Assembly (NCBI RefSeq): GCF_014196805.1
Contig: NZ_JACIEI010000002.1
Location: 62,001-126,000 of the forward strand
Source: Sulfitobacter undariae
Lineage (GTDB): Bacteria > Pseudomonadota > Alphaproteobacteria > Rhodobacterales > Rhodobacteraceae
Length of the DNA: 64,000 nucleotides
Reading direction: 5' to 3'
The translations under genes were made by a program, and so were the position numbers. Each line of letters opens with the position of its first letter. Positions within the stretch are counted from its first letter, which is position 1. The notes under the pieces are model-generated. The model did no database searches. It was not told the origin of the DNA and saw only the letters and a program-made list of their open reading frames with translations. This document shows, one piece after another, positions 27,669 through 36,208 of the stretch.

Positions 27669-29288
27669 TTGGTCGCTACACGCTACAAAACCGCTTTCCA
27701 ACTCTACCCCTATGCCAAAGTCGCGGCCCAAGACAGCGCGGCTGTGCGTCACCCTGTCGTGATCGTCGGGGGCGGGCCAATCGGTCTCGCTCTTGCGCTG
27801 GATTTGGGCCTCAAGGGTACGCCTGCGCTGGTGTTGGATGATCATGATGGTGCGGGCCTTGGCTCCAAGGCGATCTGTTTTGCCAAACGCACGTTGGACA
27901 TTGCCAACCGTCTGGGCGCCAGCCAACCGATGGTGGATAAAGGTGTGGTGTGGAATGTCGGCAAGGTGTTCCATGCCGATGACAAAGTCTTTGATTTCAA
28001 CCTGCAACCAGAAGCAGGCCACCGCAACCCTGCCTTTATCAACCTGCAACAACCGTATTTTGAAAAATACCTTGTGGACGCGATCAACACAGCGCAGGCA
28101 AAAGGCGCACCGATTGAAATTCGGGGCCAAAACTGTGTGACTGCGCTGGAAAATCACGGCAACTATAGCACGCTGACAGTGCATACCCCCGATGGCCCTT
28201 ACCAACTAGAGGCGGACTACCTGATCGCCTGTGATGGTGCGCGCTCGCCCCTGCGCGACATGATGGGCCTCAGCTTTGATGGCCGCGTGTTTGAAGATAA
28301 TTTCCTGATTGCTGATGTGCATATGAAGGCCGACTTCCCGACCGAGCGTTGGTTCTGGTTTGAGCCACCCTTTAAGGGCGCAGGCCAGTCCGCCTTGCTG
28401 CACAAACAACCCGATGACATCTGGCGGATTGATTTCCAATTGGGGTGGGATATTGACCGCGAAAAGGAACTGGACCCCGCCCGCATCCGTGCGCGTGTGG
28501 ATGCAATGTTGTCTTCGCAGGCGGGTCATGTGCCTGAGTACGAACTGGAATGGACTTCCATTTACACGTTCCAATGCCGCCGCATGCAAAAATTCCGCCA
28601 CGGCAATGTAATCTTTGCGGGCGATAGCGCCCATCAAGTTTCGCCGTTTGGCGCACGGGGTGCGAATTCCGGCGTGCAGGATACGGATAATCTCGCGTGG
28701 AAGCTGGATCTGGTGCTGAAGGGGGTGGCCGATGACAGCCTGTTGGACAGTTATGCCTCCGAACGTGAACATGGTGCAGATGAAAACATTCTGAATTCCT
28801 CACGTGCTACGGATTTTATGACGCCCAAATCAGACGTCTCCAAAACCTTCCGTAACGCGGTGCTGGAACTGGCGGGCAAACATGCTTTTGCGAGGCCAAT
28901 GGTTAATTCTGGACGCTTGTCTGTGCCGTGCAGTTACATCGGTTTTGATCTGTTTGGCGAAGACGCGCTGCAAGGTCCCGACACCGCACGTCCCGGCATG
29001 ACCTGCCCCGATGCGCCACATGGCGAAGGGTTTATTCTCGATCACCTTGGCGGTGGTTTCACCCTGCTGGCAATAGGCTGTGAGGCAACAGAGGTTGCGG
29101 CGCATGGGCTTAACGTTTCAACAGTCAACGTTGCCACCCCATCACCCGAATTGCGCAGCCGCTATCTGGGCGATACCCCTAGCGCGGTCTACTTGATCCG
29201 TCCTGATCAGCATGTTGTTGCGCGCTGGGCGGGCTTTGATAGCGGTGCAGTTTCAAACGCGCTTAAAATCGCAATCGGAAAGGCCTGA
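27669..29288 (+). CDS. FAD-dependent aromatic hydroxylase, probable MhaA-like flavoprotein
   Basis: This is a 539-residue flavoprotein monooxygenase with an N-terminal dinucleotide fold (VVIVGGGPIGLALALDLG), the DG motif in CDGARS, and the GDSAHQVSPFGARG block that binds FAD ribitol. It is related to MhpA/PheA-type hydroxylases. The TTG start at 27669 is supported by GGGAGGA eight bases upstream and no better ATG. The gene is followed at once by a 59-residue DUF2783 protein. In Pseudomonas putida a flavoprotein of this size and a 6 kDa coupling protein (MhaA, MhaB) turn 3-hydroxyphenylacetate into homogentisate. The same role is inferred here. Confidence 0.8.
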   Translation: MVATRYKTAFQLYPYAKVAAQDSAAVRHPVVIVGGGPIGLALALDLGLKGTPALVLDDHDGAGLGSKAICFAKRTLDIANRLGASQPMVDKGVVWNVGKVFHADDKVFDFNLQPEAGHRNPAFINLQQPYFEKYLVDAINTAQAKGAPIEIRGQNCVTALENHGNYSTLTVHTPDGPYQLEADYLIACDGARSPLRDMMGLSFDGRVFEDNFLIADVHMKADFPTERWFWFEPPFKGAGQSALLHKQPDDIWRIDFQLGWDIDREKELDPARIRARVDAMLSSQAGHVPEYELEWTSIYTFQCRRMQKFRHGNVIFAGDSAHQVSPFGARGANSGVQDTDNLAWKLDLVLKGVADDSLLDSYASEREHGADENILNSSRATDFMTPKSDVSKTFRNAVLELAGKHAFARPMVNSGRLSVPCSYIGFDLFGEDALQGPDTARPGMTCPDAPHGEGFILDHLGGGFTLLAIGCEATEVAAHGLNVSTVNVATPSPELRSRYLGDTPSAVYLIRPDQHVVARWAGFDSGAVSNALKIAIGKA

Positions 29289-29290
29289 TC

Positions 29291-29470
29291 ATGCTGAACC
29301 TTACTCCCAATTTGCCTGATCCTGACGGATTTTACGAAGAATTGATCCGCGCCCATACGGACCTGAGCAAAGAGCAAAGCGATGCGTTTAACGCGCGCCT
29401 GATCCTGACGCTGGCCAATCACATCGGCGACCGTGCAATCCTGACCGCCGCGCTGGAGGCCGCCAAATGA
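29291..29470 (+). CDS. DUF2783 small protein, probable MhaB-like coupling subunit
   Basis: The 59-residue product begins two bases after the hydroxylase stop and overlaps maiA by ATGA. It is acidic and helical, with a PDPDGFYEELI start and an LTLANHIGD segment that I match to DUF2783. Its predicted mass, about 6.5 kDa, agrees with the MhaB coupling protein of 3-hydroxyphenylacetate 6-hydroxylase. It would make the flavoprotein's NAD(P)H use productive. No membrane segment is present. Confidence 0.75.
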   Translation: MLNLTPNLPDPDGFYEELIRAHTDLSKEQSDAFNARLILTLANHIGDRAILTAALEAAK

Positions 29471-30084
29471 GCGGCGTTGTTCTATGGGATTATCCCAAAT
29501 CGTCAGCCAGTTACCGTTTGCGCATTGCGCTGAACCTCGCGGGCATCGACTATGAGATCAAAACGGTCGATTTATTGGCCAAGGACCACCTGAGTGCGGA
29601 TCATCTGGTGCGCAATCCGCAGGGTTTTGTGCCTGTGCTGGATATTGACGGCCACCGCCTGACGCAATCTCTGGCGATCCTTGAGTATCTGGACAGTACC
29701 CGTAATCTTGGGTTTTTACCCACCGATCCCGCTCTAAGGGCAAGGCAAACTGCACTAGCACACGCTATTGCAGTTGATCTGCACCCTGTCTGTAACCTGT
29801 CGGTTGCGGGCTATGCCACCCAAGGCCAAGAACCGGCCCGCACCAACTGGATGCGCCATTTTATCGCGCCGCGCATGGCAGCGTTTGAAACGATGTTGGA
29901 AGGGTTCGATCAAGCGCCTTATTGCTGTGGCGATAGGCCTAGCCTTGCCGATATCGTGCTGATGCCGCAGGTTTATAACGCAGACCGATGGGGCGCGGAT
30001 TATGCGGGTTGCACCCGCATCAAAGGGGCAGCACAAGCCTGCGCTGCGCATCCCGCCTTTGTCGCCGCGCATCCTGACCGCTAG
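29467..30084 (+). CDS. maiA: Maleylacetoacetate isomerase
   Basis: A zeta-class glutathione transferase of 205 residues that isomerises maleylacetoacetate to fumarylacetoacetate with glutathione as cofactor. The N-terminal SSASYRLRIALNL motif holds the catalytic serine-serine-cysteine region, here with alanine where many members have cysteine. NPQGFVPVL and TQSLAILEYL complete the glutathione site. It closes the operon, after hmgA and fahA. The cofactor links it to gshA, found elsewhere in this window. Confidence 0.93.
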   Translation: MSGVVLWDYPKSSASYRLRIALNLAGIDYEIKTVDLLAKDHLSADHLVRNPQGFVPVLDIDGHRLTQSLAILEYLDSTRNLGFLPTDPALRARQTALAHAIAVDLHPVCNLSVAGYATQGQEPARTNWMRHFIAPRMAAFETMLEGFDQAPYCCGDRPSLADIVLMPQVYNADRWGADYAGCTRIKGAAQACAAHPAFVAAHPDR

Positions 30085-30190
30085 ATCTCTTGTGGATGAA
30101 GTGATGGCTGACGCCTATCACTGCATGACAGCCGAAGAAAAAGGCGAGGGTGGTATCGCTTGTTGGGGAGCCATTGTGCAAAAGTAAAAA

Positions 30191-30218
30191 GCCCCGACGC
30201 TCTGGAGGGCATCGGGGC
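30191..30218 (-). terminator. Terminator of the DegP-like gene
   Basis: Read on the minus strand, GCCCCGATGCCC pairs with GCTCGGGGC-like sequence (GAGCGTCGGGGC) in a 12-base stem with one mismatch and one G-T pair, followed by TTTTTACTTTT. It therefore ends the protease transcript. On the + strand it lacks a T-run. Confidence 0.75.
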
Positions 30219-30221
30219 AAT

Positions 30222-30276
30222 CTGCCGATTGAGGGAGGACTCGGCAGTTGGCGCACTGCGAGGCTCAGTGCGCCAA
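30222..30276. repeat. Two further adjacent hairpins between maiA and the DegP-like gene
   Basis: CTGCCGA/TCGGCAG (30222-30247) is immediately followed by TTGGCGCACTG/CAGTGCGCCAA (30248-30276, 11 perfect pairs, 7-base loop). With the terminator at 30191 they make three stems in a row between convergent genes. They may block read-through or protect mRNA ends. Confidence 0.6.
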
Positions 30277-30283
30277 AAGGGTG

Positions 30284-31366
30284 TTAGGTTTTTTGCGGGG
30301 CAAGCACGCCGATGGTGACATCCATCTTCATTTCCTTGCCACGGCGCAGCACGGTGAGGGAGGTTTTATCATCGGGATCTTTTGCCGCTACAGCGCGGGT
30401 TAGATCGCGTAGCGTGTCGATTGCAGTGCCGTCAAAATCAAGAATGATATCCCCACGTTCCAATCCTGCTGTATCGGCGGGGCTGTCTGCTGAAACTGCT
30501 TCGACAACAGCCCCTTTAGAGGCGTCATAGCCCAGAACATTGGCGACTTCATCGCTCATCGGGCGGATGCTGACGCCCAACCAGCCACGTGTGACCGATC
30601 CGTCAGCGCCCAAATCGGCAACAACTTCGCTCACAACATCGGAAGGTACAGCAAATCCGATCCCTACAGAGCCGCCGTCCGGTGACAAGATTGCGGTGTT
30701 CATGCCGATCACATCGCCTGCATTGTTAAACAGCGGTCCACCCGAGTTGCCGCGATTGATCGCTGCGTCGGTTTGGAGAAATTCATCATAAGGGCCAGAA
30801 TTAATGTCTCGTGCCTTGGCGGAAATGATGCCCGTGGTCACGGTTGAGCTGAGGCCAAAAGGATTGCCCACAGCGACAACTTCGTCGCCCACGCGCATAT
30901 CATCGGAGGCACCGAATTTGACAAATGGCAGGTCCACATCCGCTTTGATCGACAGCAGCGCGATATCTGTGGCCACATCGGTACCGACAACCTCAGCGTC
31001 AAACTTGCGGCCATCCGTTAGGGTCACCCGCACGGTTTGTGCGTCTGCGACGACGTGATTATTCGTTACAATCTTGCCGTCAGCCGAGATCAAAAAACCC
31101 GATCCCAAACCGCCCCTTGGGGCGCCTTGTGACATTTGATCTTCCAGCTGTTTGCGCAGGGCTTGGGGGATATTTGGGGGCAGTTGCATGCCTGCTTTGG
31201 CGAGGCTGGTCACTTCAATGAACACCACGGCAGGTGCAACTTCTTCCACCAGATCGGCATAGCCGCCTGCGGGCACGGCAAAAGCTGCGGTCGGTGCTAG
31301 CATTGGCGAGAGGGCCATTGCGGCTGCAAGGGCAAGGGGGGCGGATTTGGAGAGCAAAGATGTCAT
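30284..31366 (-). CDS. DegP/HtrA-type periplasmic serine protease, single PDZ
   Basis: The 360-residue protein has a signal peptide (start at 31366, GAGGAA before it, cut near AAFAVP), then a trypsin-like domain with His in NNHVV, Asp in TDIALL and the active serine in RGNSGGPLF, and one C-terminal PDZ domain. DegP has two PDZ domains and DegS one, but the cleavable signal suggests a soluble periplasmic enzyme. It degrades or refolds damaged envelope proteins. It is divergent from a two-component system 137 bases away, which may control it. Confidence 0.9.
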   Translation of the reverse strand: MTSLLSKSAPLALAAAMALSPMLAPTAAFAVPAGGYADLVEEVAPAVVFIEVTSLAKAGMQLPPNIPQALRKQLEDQMSQGAPRGGLGSGFLISADGKIVTNNHVVADAQTVRVTLTDGRKFDAEVVGTDVATDIALLSIKADVDLPFVKFGASDDMRVGDEVVAVGNPFGLSSTVTTGIISAKARDINSGPYDEFLQTDAAINRGNSGGPLFNNAGDVIGMNTAILSPDGGSVGIGFAVPSDVVSEVVADLGADGSVTRGWLGVSIRPMSDEVANVLGYDASKGAVVEAVSADSPADTAGLERGDIILDFDGTAIDTLRDLTRAVAAKDPDDKTSLTVLRRGKEMKMDVTIGVLAPQKT

Positions 31367-31503
31367 TGTTGTTCCTCGTGCATCTGGTTGCGATTGAGCT
31401 AAAGATAGGTACCCCAGATTACGGGAAAGCCCCTCTCTCCTATACAAAACTGTAACCCTCAATCTGGATGCAGTGCGCCGCGAGTCGCGCTATATAGGGT
31501 GGT

Positions 31504-32175
31504 ATGAAAATACTAGTGATTGAAGATGACACCACCACAGCGACCTATATTGCACGCGGTCTGCGTGAGGAGGGGCACGTTGTGGATGTGGCAAGCAATG
31601 GCCGCGACGGGCTGATTGCGGCAACAGGCGGGGGCCATGATGTGTTGATCGTGGACCGGATGTTGCCGCAGGTGGATGGGCTGTCGTTGGTTAAAACTCT
31701 GCGTGGTACCGGCAATGCAACGCCTGTGCTGTTTCTCACGGCGATGGGATCGGTCGAAGACCGCATCGGCGGGCTGAACGCTGGGGCGGATGATTATCTA
31801 GTCAAACCTTTTGCTTTTGGTGAACTCTCGGCACGGGTTGCAGCGCTTGGCCGTCGCCCGCAGGCGGTTGAGCAAGAGACAACATTGCAAGCAGGTGATC
31901 TGACGTTGGATTTGCTGACGCGCCGAGTCACACGCGAAGGGCAGGTGATTGATCTGCTGCCGCGTGAATTTACACTGCTGGAGTTTTTGCTGCGCCGTAA
32001 AGGGCGTGTACAGACCCGGACCATGCTGTTGGAAGGGGTTTGGGACCTGTCGTTTGATCCGATGACCAATGTTGTTGAAACCCACGTCAGCCGTCTGCGG
32101 GCAAAGGTGGATAAACCTTTTGCAACAGAGTTGATCAAAACCGTGCGCGGTGCTGGATACAGGATCGACGGATGA
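31504..32175 (+). CDS. OmpR-family response regulator
   Basis: The 223-residue regulator has a receiver domain with acidic pocket EDD near residues 7-9, the phosphoacceptor aspartate in VDRMLPQVDG, and the conserved lysine in LVKPFAFGEL. A C-terminal winged helix of OmpR type follows (LLPREFTLLEFLLRRKG, VETHVSRLRAKVD). It overlaps the histidine kinase by ATGA. The pair probably senses envelope stress, given the divergent DegP-like protease; that link is inference. Confidence 0.93.
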   Translation: MKILVIEDDTTTATYIARGLREEGHVVDVASNGRDGLIAATGGGHDVLIVDRMLPQVDGLSLVKTLRGTGNATPVLFLTAMGSVEDRIGGLNAGADDYLVKPFAFGELSARVAALGRRPQAVEQETTLQAGDLTLDLLTRRVTREGQVIDLLPREFTLLEFLLRRKGRVQTRTMLLEGVWDLSFDPMTNVVETHVSRLRAKVDKPFATELIKTVRGAGYRIDG

Positions 32176-33503
32176 GGCGGCTATGGCGGTCTATGCCGCT
32201 GCAATTGGCGCTGGTGTTGGTGGTCTTGTTTGGCACGGTAAGCCTGCTGAGCCTTGGTGCCAGCTATGCGTTCAGCCGTTCTGCGTTTGAGCAATCCATT
32301 CGCGACGATCTGGCCCAAGACATGGCGGGCTTTCGCGCGGCCCCTTCATCGCGGGCACTGGCTGCACTGGTGCAGGCCGAATCCGAGGGAACAGACCCCG
32401 ACCGATTGGTGCTCAGCTATGTGACTCGCACAGGCCAAATTTACGGTAATGGAGCCGTGGCGCGAGATGATGTCGGCTATCACATCATTTCATTGGAAGA
32501 CGGGCGTGCCGCGCTGGACGGTGAATATCTGGCGCTCAGCTCGCTACTTTATGGCGGGCGTTTGACGGTGGCCCGCAGCCGTGCCGAGATTGAGGCATTG
32601 CAGCCGGTGTTTTTGAATATCCTGTGGATCAGTCTATTGCCAACGGTCTTGATTGCGTTGTCTGGTGGTCTGTTCCTTGCGCGGCGTTCACAGCGTCATG
32701 TGGAAGTGGTGGGCGGCGCGCTAGAACGGTTGACCGGGGGGGATTTGGCGGCGCGGGTTGTGATCGGCCCACGGTGGTCGGATGATCTGTTGCGCATCGG
32801 TGCTGCGGTGAACGGCATGGCAAATGCCCAAGAGCGGTCGGTCACGGCACTGCGGCAGGTTTCATCGGACATCGCCCATGACCTAAAAACCCCTGTGCAG
32901 CGGGTGTCCTTGCAGTTGGACGAATTGGCAGGTGTGGTGGCCGAGGGCGCAGCGGCTGATCTGGTGGCGCAAACCCGTGCTGAGGTGGATGGCATTTCAG
33001 CGGTATTCAACTCTTTGCTGCAATTGTCACAAGTGGAAAATAGTGCGTTAAAAGAAGGGTTTGCACCCGTTGATTTGGCACGTTTATGCAGCACGATGGT
33101 CGAAGTTTATGAACCATCCGCAACGACACAGGCGCAAGCCTTGGTCTATGTTGGCCCTGAACATCTGGAAATACAGGGTGAGAAAAATCTGCTGGGGCAG
33201 ATCGTTGCCAATTTATTGGAAAATGCCCTGCGCCACACAGGCGAGGGTGCCGCAATTGAGGTTGCATTGGTCAACGGCGTTGATGCGGTCGCGCTAACCG
33301 TCACCGATAACGGGCCGGGTATTCCCGCGGATGAACATGCCCGTGTGACGCAGCGCTTGTATCGCTTGGACCGCAGCCGTAACACGGCGGGGAATGGCTT
33401 GGGGCTCAGTCTAGTTGAGGCCGTAGCAAAGCTGCATGAGGCGGAATTGTCTTTTGTGGATATGCAGCCTGGATTGCGGGTGCAGTTGCGCTTTCCGGTT
33501 TAA
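32172..33503 (+). CDS. Sensor histidine kinase
   Basis: The 443-residue inner-membrane kinase has two membrane helices (about 11-33 and 152-172) around a 120-residue periplasmic sensor, a HAMP linker, and an H-box SSDIAHDLKTPVQR with the phosphorylated histidine. The ATPase blocks are NLLENALRH (N), VTDNGPGIP (G1) and GNGLGLSLV (G2). It pairs with the overlapping OmpR-type regulator. The sensor domain has no family I recognise. Confidence 0.92.
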   Translation: MRRLWRSMPLQLALVLVVLFGTVSLLSLGASYAFSRSAFEQSIRDDLAQDMAGFRAAPSSRALAALVQAESEGTDPDRLVLSYVTRTGQIYGNGAVARDDVGYHIISLEDGRAALDGEYLALSSLLYGGRLTVARSRAEIEALQPVFLNILWISLLPTVLIALSGGLFLARRSQRHVEVVGGALERLTGGDLAARVVIGPRWSDDLLRIGAAVNGMANAQERSVTALRQVSSDIAHDLKTPVQRVSLQLDELAGVVAEGAAADLVAQTRAEVDGISAVFNSLLQLSQVENSALKEGFAPVDLARLCSTMVEVYEPSATTQAQALVYVGPEHLEIQGEKNLLGQIVANLLENALRHTGEGAAIEVALVNGVDAVALTVTDNGPGIPADEHARVTQRLYRLDRSRNTAGNGLGLSLVEAVAKLHEAELSFVDMQPGLRVQLRFPV

Positions 33504-33599
33504 TCCGCAGGAACGGCGCGTCACTTGTGCGTGGATGGCTTGAAAACGGTTAGGCTGCGCGACAGTGTGGCGGAAACCAAAATTCAAGGAACCGCCACT

Positions 33600-34565
33600 A
33601 TGTACGCCATGCAAGTCACCGCCTTTGATACCCCATTGTCCCTGTGTGAATTAGAAACTCCAAAGCCTGCGGCAGGCGAAGTGGTGATCCAAGTCGCGGC
33701 CTGCGGTTTAAATTTTGGCGATACATTGTTGATCAAAGGCACCTATCAGGAAAAACCGCCGTTGCCTTTTACGATGGGCATGGAAATGGCCGGAACGATC
33801 AGCGCTGTGGGGCAGGGGGTGCGCCATTTGCACGTGGGTCAACGCGTTGCGGCCTATAGTGGCAAAAACGGATTGGCGGAATATGCGGCTGTGTCTGCTT
33901 CGGTCTGTGTACCGATCCCTGATGCCATGCCTTTCACGGATGCGGCGGCGTTCTTGATCACCTATGGCACCAGCCATCTGGCCCTAGAGGACCGCGCAGG
34001 TCTGAAACCGGGCGAGCGGTTGCTGGTTCTGGGTGCGTCAGGCGGTGTGGGCCTGACGGCGGTTGAACTGGGCAAACTCATGGGGGCTGAAGTGATCGCC
34101 TGTGCGCGCGGCGCGGCCAAATTGGAGATATGCAAGCAGATGGGGGCCGACCACCTGATTGATTCCGATACGGCTGACATTCGCGACACCGTCAAAGCGC
34201 TGGGCGGGGCGGATGTGCTGTATGATCCCATTGGCGGCGACCAATTCAAGGCCGCATTTCGCGCCTGTAACCCCGGTGCGCGGCTGTTACCCTTGGGATT
34301 TGCCAGTGGTGAGGTGCCGCAAATTCCTGCGAATATTTTGCTGGTGAAAAACATGACTGTGCTGGGTCTGTACATCGGTGGCTACGCCAAGCTGAACCCG
34401 AAAGCACTGACCGACAGCTTTGAGACACTGATCAACTGGTATGTGGCGGGCAAGATTAAACCGCATGTGAGCAATGTGCTACCGCTGCGTGATGCAAACG
34501 CAGGGCTGGACCTGCTGCGCCGCCGTGAGGCGACAGGCAAGGTTGTGATTGACGTGATGGCCTAG
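33600..34565 (+). CDS. NADPH:quinone oxidoreductase family protein
   Basis: This is a medium-chain dehydrogenase/reductase of the zeta-crystallin (QOR) type, 321 residues, without the zinc-binding cysteines of alcohol dehydrogenases. An N-terminal GroES-like part leads to the NADPH fold LVLGASGGVGLTAVELGK. The ATG at 33600 follows AAGGA; the frame is open further upstream, but that part is not conserved-looking. It would reduce quinones or enoyl substrates with NADPH; the exact substrate is unknown. It is convergent with the DMT transporter. Confidence 0.88.
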   Translation: MYAMQVTAFDTPLSLCELETPKPAAGEVVIQVAACGLNFGDTLLIKGTYQEKPPLPFTMGMEMAGTISAVGQGVRHLHVGQRVAAYSGKNGLAEYAAVSASVCVPIPDAMPFTDAAAFLITYGTSHLALEDRAGLKPGERLLVLGASGGVGLTAVELGKLMGAEVIACARGAAKLEICKQMGADHLIDSDTADIRDTVKALGGADVLYDPIGGDQFKAAFRACNPGARLLPLGFASGEVPQIPANILLVKNMTVLGLYIGGYAKLNPKALTDSFETLINWYVAGKIKPHVSNVLPLRDANAGLDLLRRREATGKVVIDVMA

Positions 34566-34567
34566 GG

Positions 34568-35545
34568 TTAATGCGGTCTGGGCACGGCGCGTTTGGTTAT
34601 CCGTTTGGCTTTGGCGCGTTCGCGGAAGAATACAAACAGACCTGATGACAGGATCAGCGCGATGCCTGTCCAGACTTCCCATGTGGGCAGTTCGGCAAAG
34701 ATGATCACGCCCCACATCACAGCCAGTGGCAGGCCCACGTATTCGAACGGCGCAACTGTTGCTGCATCGGCGAGGCGGTAGGCTTGGCTGAGGCAGTAGC
34801 CGATCAATGCGCCGTTCACGCCCATCCCGATCAACACCCACCAGTCTTCGCGTGCGGGCCAGACCCACGCGCGCAACAAGAACTGCACAGAGCCATTGGT
34901 TGACCCTTCTGCGAACCTGCCATCGCCCGCAACAAAGAAAAAGCCGATTGAGACGATCAGAAATGTGGCCTGAATATAGATAGAGAGCATAGAAGCGGGT
35001 GCCTTGATCCCGAGTTTGCGCGTCATCAACTGATTGAGCGCATAGGCCAGCGCCGAGAGAACAGGCAGCAGCAAAACAAGGCGCGATACTTCGAGGGACT
35101 CTGAGGGCTCCCAAGGGCGCTGCATGATCACCACCCCGATGAAGCCGACCAGCACGGCGCCTAAACGTAAGGGGCCTACTTTTTCTCCCAAGATGGGAAT
35201 CGACAGTAGGGTGATAAACAAGGGGGCTGCAAAAAACAGAGCGGTGGCATCGGCCAGTGGCAACACGGCAAGTGCAACGAAATAGGACATGTTGGCAATC
35301 ACAACCAACACGCCGCGCGCGATGTGCAGCAGTGGCTGGTCCGTGCGCAAAGCGGCCCAACCGCCCTCGAATTGCAGGAAAACACAACTGACCATAATTG
35401 CGATCAGCGCTCTGAAAAATACAATCTGGTGCAGTGGATAGCCGCTGGAGAGTTGCTTGATCAGCATGTCATTGAGGGAAATGCACAGTACGCCGAACAG
35501 CACAAAGGCAATTGCGGGGCCTGCGCGGTTCGCGGCTTGTATCAT
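34568..35545 (-). CDS. EamA/DMT-family transporter
   Basis: The 325-residue inner-membrane protein has about ten helices in two EamA repeats, the second ending in GLFVFFRERAKAK like the transporter at the left edge of the window. The two are paralogs of the same subgroup. It probably exports a metabolite; the cargo is unknown. Two bases separate its stop from that of the convergent oxidoreductase. Confidence 0.9.
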   Translation of the reverse strand: MIQAANRAGPAIAFVLFGVLCISLNDMLIKQLSSGYPLHQIVFFRALIAIMVSCVFLQFEGGWAALRTDQPLLHIARGVLVVIANMSYFVALAVLPLADATALFFAAPLFITLLSIPILGEKVGPLRLGAVLVGFIGVVIMQRPWEPSESLEVSRLVLLLPVLSALAYALNQLMTRKLGIKAPASMLSIYIQATFLIVSIGFFFVAGDGRFAEGSTNGSVQFLLRAWVWPAREDWWVLIGMGVNGALIGYCLSQAYRLADAATVAPFEYVGLPLAVMWGVIIFAELPTWEVWTGIALILSSGLFVFFRERAKAKRITKRAVPRPH

Positions 35546-35626
35546 GTGTTCACATTCATCAATTCCATTGCGACTGTCCAGAAAAATTCATAGCGTAGAC
35601 AGCAACCAGCTGAGGAGCCTAAGCCC

Positions 35627-36142
35627 ATGCAAATGTCCGACACCCGCCAGATCGCCGCCACACCCGCGCAGGTTTATGCTGCCTTGCTGGATCCCGAAAT
35701 GCTCAAATCTTGTGTGCCCGGCGCGACAGAGGTGGAGGGATCACCCGAAGAAGGGTTTGTAGCGACAGTTGTGCAAAAAGTTGGGCCTGTGAAGGCAACC
35801 TTCAAAGGTGAAGTCACGATCAGCGATATGGTGCAGGACGTTTCTTTGCGTCTTGATGGGGCAGGCAAAGGCGGCGCCGCGGGCTTTGCAAAAGGCGGGG
35901 CAGATGTGCGCTTGGTTGAAACCGAGGGCGGTTGTGAGCTGAGCTATGATGTAGAGGCCAAAGTTGGCGGCAAGCTGGCTCAATTGGGCAGTCGGATCAT
36001 TGACGGTTTTGCAAAGAAAATGGCGGATCAGTTTTTCAACAACCTGCAAGAAACGCTTGAAGGCCCTGCTGAGGGAACAAGCGTTGAAACCGCCGAGGAA
36101 GAGCCCGCCAAGAAGGGCTGGTTCGGTCGCGCCAAGTCGTAA
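35627..36142 (+). CDS. CoxG-like SRPBCC-family protein
   Basis: The 171-residue protein belongs to the CoxG (carbon monoxide dehydrogenase subunit G) family of the START/SRPBCC fold, seen in the VYAALLDPEMLKSCVPG segment and KVGPVKATFKGEV. In CO-oxidisers CoxG recruits the dehydrogenase to the membrane. No coxSML genes are near, so here it may serve another molybdenum hydroxylase or a lipid-binding task. A lysine-rich, acidic C-terminal tail ends in WFGRAKS. A possible GAGGAG lies upstream. Confidence 0.85.
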   Translation: MQMSDTRQIAATPAQVYAALLDPEMLKSCVPGATEVEGSPEEGFVATVVQKVGPVKATFKGEVTISDMVQDVSLRLDGAGKGGAAGFAKGGADVRLVETEGGCELSYDVEAKVGGKLAQLGSRIIDGFAKKMADQFFNNLQETLEGPAEGTSVETAEEEPAKKGWFGRAKS

Positions 36143-36208
36143 GGCGCCAGCTACTTGTTGGGGGCCGCATTTCGGACTAGGTAGATGGGCCTAGAGCCGG
36201 AGACTGCC

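Noticed and set aside
26625-28205. Minus-strand frame of 526 codons
   Set aside because: It lies entirely opposite the MBL and hydroxylase genes, whose products have clear motifs; long antisense frames are common at this codon bias.
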